DNA of 64,000 nt from Chrysaora quinquecirrha (lineage: Eukaryota; Cnidaria; Scyphozoa; Semaeostomeae; Pelagiidae): contig JACTAT010000305.1 in assembly GCA_014526335.1 (NCBI GenBank), positions 267,001 through 331,000 of the forward strand, written 5' to 3'. The translations under genes and the position numbers were made by a program. Within the stretch, counting starts at the first letter, position 1. Every line of letters begins with the position of its first letter. Positions 45,801 through 54,800 of this stretch are shown one piece after another. The notes below the pieces were generated by a model. It was not told the DNA's origin. It saw only the letters and a list, made by a program, of their open reading frames with translations, and did not search any database.

Positions 45801-48800
45801 TGTCCAGGATCATGTTTTTAGCAGTCAAAATATGGACATTTGCCGGAATTGACTTTTAGTATGAAAGTTTTGGGGGATAATTTTTACGTAAGAATATCAG
45901 AAAAACAGAATGCTGAATTTAAGAGCGGAAATAGTTTCTTAACTTTCTTTTTACTTCTTAGCCCATATAGAAGAGTTTATTGATTGTTAGAAAAAAGGCA
46001 TATATAGTTTCTTATAAGCGGTTTCTTATAAAAAATGAGTGTATAATAAAGTAATTTGGATAAAACGCTGGTAACTACGTAGTATTCAAAGATGTGTGAG
46101 TCAGTTAAGATGATGTCACAAAAAAGAGTTTAAGTTACCTGTTCCTACGAATGGGTCATACACAAAAGAGCCTTTCCCCACCTAAGAGAAACCATTAGTA
46201 AATTACATTTTCACCATAAATAATCGTTTTATAAAAAGAACGGCAGCAGAAAGAAAGATTTATCTATTTGAATTGCGATGAATAGCGGAATCATTTTCGG
46301 GCATACTTAAAAGCTTTTATCGTCTGACACTCCTTAGAGTATGAACGTCAGAAACAGACCGAAACAATAGACTAAGGCGGAATTTATACCCAGATGCGGC
46401 TCGAAATGCACCAATCAGAAAGAACGAAAAGCTGAATTGGCATTGTGTTTTAAACACCAATCAGCTGGTCGGATACAGCGGGAGGACCAATGAATTATTT
46501 GAAGAGTCCAAGTGAGAAAACGAACTCTTTCTGTCTACACAGAACCGGCCTTTTGGTTTTGATGTAGACAGATTCCAAAACCCCTAAGTGAAACAAAGAT
46601 CTTGCTTTGCCAATGATTCTGAAAAAATCCTCGCTGTAATTTTCCGCACAAATCGGGTTATCGAGTAGATGTTGTCCTATGGCAGAATCATGTTTAAGAC
46701 TAGGTTGTTGTTTAGACCCACGGGGTGGTTGCTCTCTTTGCCGAAAATTATGCAGACGAATGTTAGTAGGGACATGCTGCTTTATCCTATCACCTAATCT
46801 CTGGGAAGTACGACCTACGTACCATGCTAAATGGCTTTCGGAAATTTTAGCACCTGTTTTGGAACTTTATTCTAAAAATTGTATTTCGGATTCTTTTTCT
46901 TTTGCTAACGTTATTCAAAACCTTCAATTAGACCCGACAAAATCGTTTATGTGTTCCTTCGACATCAGCAGCCTTTTCACTAACGTACCTTTGGATGAGA
47001 CTATCGGGATTTGCGCTAGAGCTCTATACCGGGGTGAACTTGTCAGTCCGCCGTTCCCTGAGGAGGTATTTGTCGAATTGATGGAGTCTGCTACCAGGTC
47101 GGTAGAGTTCAGCTTCAACAATGAGATGTACCGACAAAGGGACGGAGTCGCCATGGGGAGCCCATTGGGACCAGCGCTAGCAAACATCTTTGTTGGTTTC
47201 TACGAAGGTCAACTTTTCGGCTCCACATCAAAACCTCCGGTTTATTTTCGATATGTTGATGACACTTTCGCCATTTTCAAAAAAGAGTCCGATTGTAACG
47301 TTTTCCTCCAAAACCGCCTTGCATCCGTCTCTAAAATTTACTTTCGAAAAGGAGCAAAACAACTCTTTGCCGTTTCTCGACGTCTTTGTTGAAAACACTG
47401 CTACTGGATTTCTCACCAGTATATATAGGAAACCAACCTTTAGCGGCCTCTATACACGGTGGGATTCCTTTAGTCCAAAACAGAGGAAAATTAACCTCAT
47501 CAACACGCTAGTTCATCGGGCACTTATGATTTGCTCTAAATCTCGGCTTGATTCGGAATTGGATAAAATACGGTCTATTCTCATTGAAAACGGTTACCCT
47601 GAGGACGTCATTTCGGATTGTTTTCGCAAGAAGATCGCAAGTTTTTCGGCTGATAAAAAGTATGGTCCGCAAAAGTGCCCTGTTTACCTAAAATGCCTTG
47701 GATAGGAAACGTCTCATTGCGATTCGAAAGTCAAATTAAAAAGGCCATTACTAAGTGCTTCGCTGCTGCCAACCCTCGGTTAGTTTTTGGCACTCGGAAA
47801 GTTCTACCATCTATTCAAAAGGATTGCGTACCTACCACACAAAAAAGTTTGGTCATTTATGAATTCTCGTGCCGGTGTGATGCCAGGTACGTAGGTCGTA
47901 CTTCCCAGAGATTAGGTGATAGGATAAAGCAGCATGTCCCTACTAACATTCGTCTGCATAATTTTCGGCAAAGAGAGCAACCACCCGTGGGTCTAAACAA
48001 CAACCTAGTCTTAAACATGATTCTGCCATAGGACAACATCTACTCGATAACCCGATTTGTGCGGAAAATTACAGCGAGGATTTTTTCAGAATCATTGGCA
48101 AAGCAAGATCTTTGTTTCACTTAGGGGTTTGGAATCTGTCTACATCAAAACCAAAAGGCCGGTTCTGTGTAGACAGAAAGAGTTCGTTTTCTCACTTGGA
48201 CTCTTCAAATAATTCATTGGTCCTCCCGCTGTATCCGACCAGCTGATTGGTGTTTAAAACACAATGCCAATTCAGCTTTTCGTTCTTTCTGATTGGTGCA
48301 TTTCGAGCCGCATCTGGGTATAAATTCCGCCTTAGTCTATTGTTTCGGTCTGTTTCTGACGTTCATACTCTGAGGAGTGTCAGACGAAAAAAGCTTTTAA
48401 GTATGCCCGAAAATGATTCCGCTATTCATCGCAATTTTGAAGTTTTGTACAACTCAAAGACTATTCAGAATACCGTTATATTTTCGTTATTAATTGTTTT
48501 TCTGATGTAATATCATGAAACTTGATTTTCCTTGTCGATTGAAGTAAATTTAGTTGCTTTTTCTCGTATTACCCTTGCCTTTATTCGACTTTTGACACAG
48601 CAGTTTCGTGTACTTTTCATTTACATCTATGAAATAATGGCTGGTTGCTGAAATTTGTTTGACTCGAGCGGCGGGGACTGTTTGCAATTTGCTCTCTTGG
48701 TTTATTTTTTGGTTTTGTTCTTTGTAGAGCTTAGGCCATAGCCCAAGAAAATCACAAAATTAAGCTCTATGATGTCACAGCCATTGTTTAACCAAAGCGA

Positions 48801-51800
48801 CATGAAATCACACCGGTATCGTGTAAACGGGATGATAAAAAACCCACACCCGCATGGTTTCATGCCGGTGTCAAATCGTACCGGTGTGGTACCGATATCG
48901 TGTAAACGGGGTCTTAACGTCCTTAAAGATTATCCAGTGTTTATTAAAGTACATGGACAACTATCATGGCTTCCAGAAGTAATATGCAAATCCACAAAAT
49001 ATGGGTCGCGTGCGAAATTTGGGCAACATGTAACTAGCCTATACCATTTACAACTTAAGTTCTTTCGTTGGTGACAATGTAAGGGAATGCAAGTCATTAA
49101 AATATCAACATTAAGAGAATAAAGCTTTCTGACTGTTGTGGATCCATCGAAGTATTCCCAATAAAATACCTTGTTTTTAGTGAATATTTATGAATCATGT
49201 CTCGCTGGCCATTTCCTATCTACTAAAAAACAAACAGAGTTTTAGGGTCGAACATGAACGAGAATACAATTTTCCTGTACGTATTGATCACATTTGATCA
49301 ATATAAAGCTAGGAATGCCTGTCCTGAGGCTCAAAGTGGCTTGGGATCTCTGTCAAACTACCTACTTTCAACTTAGGTAACTGCACATTATTGCAAGGGA
49401 TCTTTTACAAATTTCTACTTGTGGGGATTCGCTGAAAAAAGGCACTTCTGAAATACAATGGACAAATGGGCTAAAAAAAAGAAATACAGTAGGGATTGTT
49501 CTCTTCTACCTAATATACAGGGTGTTCCGAAAAAAAGGAACCCACTTTAGAAATAGTTTTTACTTTCGAATCGTAGCTTCAAGACCGATAGAATTTTGTA
49601 ATAATACTTATTGTGTACAAACACTTTTGTGAGTAAAAGGATACGTTTTCATATATCATCGTAATAAAAATATGCTGTAATGAATTTCATTGATAAATAA
49701 ACCATTTGCACAAACTTTATGCAAATTTCATGCAATTGAGGATTTTAGGTTGCTGGGATAAGTTACGGAAGAGTTTATCGATACAATCATTGGTTGGTTC
49801 AGGTCAAAGGTTTGAAAAATGATTTATTTAGGCGGACAAAATTGTGTATGGCGAGTTTTGCTTTTCTGAAGTACAGATTTGACTGTTCTTTATGTTGACT
49901 TAAAAAAATATTGTGTCAAAAGTTTTACTTCTTCCTAGTGTTATTCGTGAAGTAACGCATTATAAATTGGTGTCAGCATAATGCTTATTCCTTCAAAAAC
50001 ATTGCGTACCAAATTTGAAACTCAAAAATTAAATTTTGACTTTGGTGTGAAGGTTACTTTGCCGGGTTCCTTTTTTTAGGAACACCCTGTAGTGTAATAC
50101 TCTTCACTGAAAATTTTATAACCTTCTTGGATTTAAAATTATCAAGATAAAATAAGAGAACCAATTTTAGTTCTCTTATTTTATCTTGAAATTATGTATA
50201 ACAATATTGAATAAATTATCAGGATAACAATTGGAGCACTGAAATGGACAGTGTGACAATGTGACTAACAGTTGAGAGGTGCAGGGTGAAACCAATAGGT
50301 TAACACATTACTGAAAGCCACGATGGAAGAACATGAGAAAGATCACATAGATTATATAAGGAGCGATGATTGAAAGATAATGATGAAAGAAGATTTGATT
50401 TAAAAGGGAGACTTTTACTGGTAGGGAATATTTTTGGTTGGGAAATGTATAAGGGCTAAGACAGATGTTTTCCCCATTATAGTTTGTATGTTAAAAGATC
50501 CCCTGCATCCTGACCATGTGGGGAAATAAAAACTCAAGCCCTTCTATATATACCATTCACTTACGAACAGAATAATTAGCAACAACAGCTACCAAATACT
50601 TAATAGCTGCCTAGCAAGGGACAGAAAACGTGTCAAATAAGGATTGCTTGTAAGCTACCAGTACGAAAAAACATTAATTGTGCCCTAAATAGTGTTATTC
50701 CAATTTCCAGACCAAGGATAGTGAAGTTCAAAACGTTCCTAACAGAATCAATAATTCATAAATTATATTAATCTCACTGCCTATTTCTAACTTTTATGTA
50801 CGACGGAGGAGTACCAGACAAAAATAGCTTCTTAATATGTCAACAAATGTTTCTAAAATTTGTCGCCATTCCCCAATCTATAACTTTCTTTTTTCATCCA
50901 TATTTACACCAAAATAATCACTCCTACATTTAGTAATTGTCATATTGGAAATATTTATTTGTAACTGCAGCATGACATTTCCATTTACAATAAATAATAC
51001 TAGTCTTGTTGTACCATTTTTGGCAACAGTAAGCGGTGGAATGTAAAAAGTGAAGCTGATATCAACTATTGCTCGGAAATTGACAGTTCAAAATGTTACA
51101 TGAGATTTCAAAGATTGTATAGGGTGTTCCAAGAAAAGGAACCCGGTTAAGAAACAACCTTCGTAGTAATGTCAAAATTTTATATTTAAGCATAAAATTT
51201 GGTACACGTGTTTTTGAAGAAATACAAATAATGCTGACATCTCTTTATAATGCTTTACTTTATGTAAATCACTAGGAAGAAACCAAATTTGTGACACATT
51301 TTTTTTTATTCAACACAAAGGATAGTCAGATATGCGCTTCGAAAAAGCAAAACTCAGCATAAACAATGTTTTTATACGAGTTTATATCCAATATTCAATA
51401 CATTGACTGTCTAATTCCATCATTTTTTTTAACTCTTGGCCTGAACGGGTCAATTATTGTATCAATACACCTTTGCTGTAACGTATAGCAGACAATCTTC
51501 AATTACAAGAAATGTCGATCAAGTTTGTGCACATGCGTTACTTACCACTGAAGATTTACATAGCACAGTTTTTAAAAAAGCTGAAGTATGCAACTCATCC
51601 TATTACCCACAAGTTATGTTATGTTATACAGTAGATATTTTGACAAACTTTTATAGGCCTTGAAGCTACGATTCCTAAATAACTAACAACAGATTCTAAA
51701 GTGGGTTCCTGTTTTGAAACACCCTGTAGATGCGAATCGGAAGCAATAACAATGAGTATATCTAAAGCATGATGTAATGAAACAAACCCATCTTCCAAAA

Positions 51801-54800
51801 TATATGTAATTACAATTCTTCTCTTTATCGTCACGTAGTCCAAAATCAAGTAGCAAACATAGCACATAATCAGGGTCTTTCATCTTCACTTTCCCTGGAA
51901 ATTGCAGTAACTTTTCCAGTTTCTGTTGCAAAAATTTGTAATAATAAACCTTAGATTTCAGCACTGGAATTTAGGATGATAATGATACCAATAAAAGCTT
52001 TACGCTTTACACACAGTTTAAATATTTATGCTTTACACACGGTTTAAAGCTTTTTTTGCAAGCTAAGAAGTATTTTTTGTATTTTAACCGTAATTGAACT
52101 CAGAAATAGCGTGACGACACAGCAAGCATAGTCAAGAATTTCATTTAAGCCTCACGGCTCAAGGTCTAAGGATTTGATGTTCCAATCTGAAGATTATTTT
52201 AGCAATTTTTTTAATTGAAACCTCAATAGATGAAATGTTCGACTCATAAAGAGATAAAGATTTCATTCTTACATTTATCCAAGCTTTTTTACAATCCATA
52301 GATAGTTTCCTGTTGAAGCCTTCAACATCAACACGAAATGTCATGTTCTCAGAAGTGAAAATATTCTGTAAAAGATAACAAACAGCGTTACGCACAGTAT
52401 CATTCATATTATTTACATGCCTCAAAAGTCTTAAAAATCAAAACTGGGCACAAATCATAAAGTTAAGTAACTTAAAAGCTTAAGGTGGGCATTTGTGAGG
52501 TTATGAAGTAACTTATTGCTTCTAAGTTCAATCCTTGTCAGGTTAAGAGACCAACAAAAGATCCAATAAAGATTGTAGCCTGTCTCTGGTGGCTGTTGGT
52601 TCAAATTTTCCTTTAGTGCTTACTATGTAAGGTACCTATAATAGCAATTTTGGCGCAAGTTTGGATCCTGAAATGTAAAGAGATTTTGAAGAAAACTCAA
52701 GCCACCTTTGAACAGAAGCTGCATTTCTCCAGGAAAGATTAGCTGAATTTTGGCATTTTCGTTTATTGAATTTTGGCACATGTCTTATGGATGGAGGATT
52801 ATGGATTGCAAACCCATCCATTTATTGTAATGTAGATGGAGGCCCTATCTGATGAGTAACGATAAGCTGAATATTACGACTTTCTAGCCCTATTATAACT
52901 TGAAATGGTACTACGAACATCTTCGGCGAAAGATTAACATTTTTCTGACTCAAATAAAGGGAATTTTTTTAGTTTTCGTAAATTCCCACACTCTTTTACG
53001 AGGCTTTGATGAAAACCATACCAATGTTTAGAGAATTTCAAGGTCGAAAACCCACGCATATGAGCGGCACATAGCCAAATTATATAGAGTATGTACAACT
53101 ATATAATTTGACCTCTGTGCAAAGATGGAAGCCGCGAGTACTGTTTAGAATATGGTATCTATCTCAGCAATAGCAGGAAATCGAAGCTTGTATTTTGAAG
53201 CTGAAAATTTTTGTTTTGCTAACATTGTTCAAGAGGGGAAGAAAGGGACAAAAGAAATAGCAAGGATGCTCCAACACTGTCATTCAAGGTAGTTTAGCTT
53301 TAAGATGGCATACAGGTCTAAAGATCTCAATAGCAGAACAGTATTTAAACTTCATGACGAACTATTGTGATTTGTCTTATAACATAACCTTTTTAGCATT
53401 TTAGAAACAAAACAATTTGGATCGCTTTCGATGGGAAATGCAGGATTTTCAGCAAATAGTTGTTTCCCTGTTTCAGAAAAAGCTTTTAGCCAGATCAGTA
53501 TGCCTCTCCTCTGTACAGAACCCTATATTTGTCACTCTTTCCTCTTTGTCCAGAGTTGTATTTGGTTTTTTTTTTCTGGTCTGTATTATGCCGTTCTCTT
53601 TCCCAATCGTTGCCTTTATAGGACAATCGAATAGGTATGTCTTCTTGCAACAGTAACTCGTACATTTGTTGCCAAAAAATTCGTTCTTTCCCGTTTTCCA
53701 AATATTTCAGTTCGTTCTGTTTTTGTTGTTATTTCTTGCTCAATAAAATCTGCTTTGACTTTTATGTGTTCTCCAATCATCATTCTACTCCCAGACAAAA
53801 TAGTCACAGTTGCCTCGTCACTTGGTTAATTAGCCGTACAAATTTAACCTCCAGCAGTACAATACAAATGATTGTGTTCTTCAGGGTTCTAAGGCTTATA
53901 TACGACCCCGACAGACTGTGTTTATTTTTGGGACTACTCATGTTCAAAGCCTTGTTATTTGCGAAAGGCATTGGCAGTACATAAAAGCCCAACAGAGTCA
54001 TGAACTAGGCAGCAAGTTGACACGAAGTGAAGACGGGGGAAATTTAGCGCGTTAGCTAGTAAAAAGCCTGGATAATGCCTCAATGCCGATAATCTATCAA
54101 TCTATCTATGAGCCATATTGTTGTACGCTGTCCATTGTGTCAATCCAATTACTCCCTTTGATGCTAGCAGTACTTCAAATGCTGCTCAAGGATCTCCAAT
54201 TCGTCTGATTATACGGTTCTCTGCTGACTCTTCAATTAATCCACAGATTGAATTAATCCTATTGGTCTTCCCGCCGCATCATGCAACCTGATTAGTGTTC
54301 AAAACACGTTGAAAATTCAGCGCTGCTTTCTGACAGATTGGTATTTTTCGATCCGCACCTGACTATAAATTGCACCTATGTCAATTGTTTTGGTCTTTTT
54401 CTGACGTTTATACTATCAGGAGTGTCAGACGAAAAGAGCTTTTAGTATGTCAAAAAGTGTTTCCGCTGTTGCTCCCAAATTGTTTTTTTCTACTATAAAG
54501 TTATCTAAAAATCTCATTATTCTTGCAGTTATTTTTTCATGAAATCATTTCATGTATGTGACTTTCTTGTTACTGATACTGCCTGTATCACTTGGCTATG
54601 TTTCAACTTCCATATCCTTACAGCAAGGTAACATAAGTAATATTTCAAAATCCCCTTTCTGTCGTGTACACTTAAAATTCTCTGAAGTCAATACAGAATT
54701 ATCATAGTTTAAAATGAAAATGAAACAGCCAAGAAATCCTGTAAATTAAATGTGAGCAAAAGAGAGTAAAGAACTGAATAGAGCTTATTTATCAAATGCT

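Larger units (their letters stand above)
46271..48436 (+). mobile_element. Penelope-like retroelement (PLE) with inverted terminal repeats
   Basis: The outer arms 46271-46823 and 47886-48436 are inverted copies of about 550 bp. Between them is the reverse-transcriptase region, and the right arm contains the end of the GIY-YIG endonuclease. 5' truncation plus an inverted copy of the element end is a known PLE arrangement. The coding part is broken by frameshifts, so the copy is inactive. It sits in the intron between TRMT11 exons 7 and 8, antisense to that gene. Relics of the same terminal repeat are at about 22310-22440, 54190-54480 and 57105-57310. Confidence 0.88.

Noticed and set aside
46679..46823. 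N-terminus of the long ORF running into the reverse transcriptase
   Set aside because: It is the antisense of the GIY-YIG end carried by the inverted arm, not a real protein start.
48769..49074. 101-codon plus-strand ORF
   Set aside because: No recognised domain. It lies in a TRMT11 intron antisense to the gene and contains repeated ACCGGTATCGTGTAAACGGG-type motifs, suggesting repeat sequence.
53417..54001. Cluster of overlapping 60-115-codon ORFs on both strands
   Set aside because: Mutually overlapping, no recognised motif, inside a TRMT11 intron.
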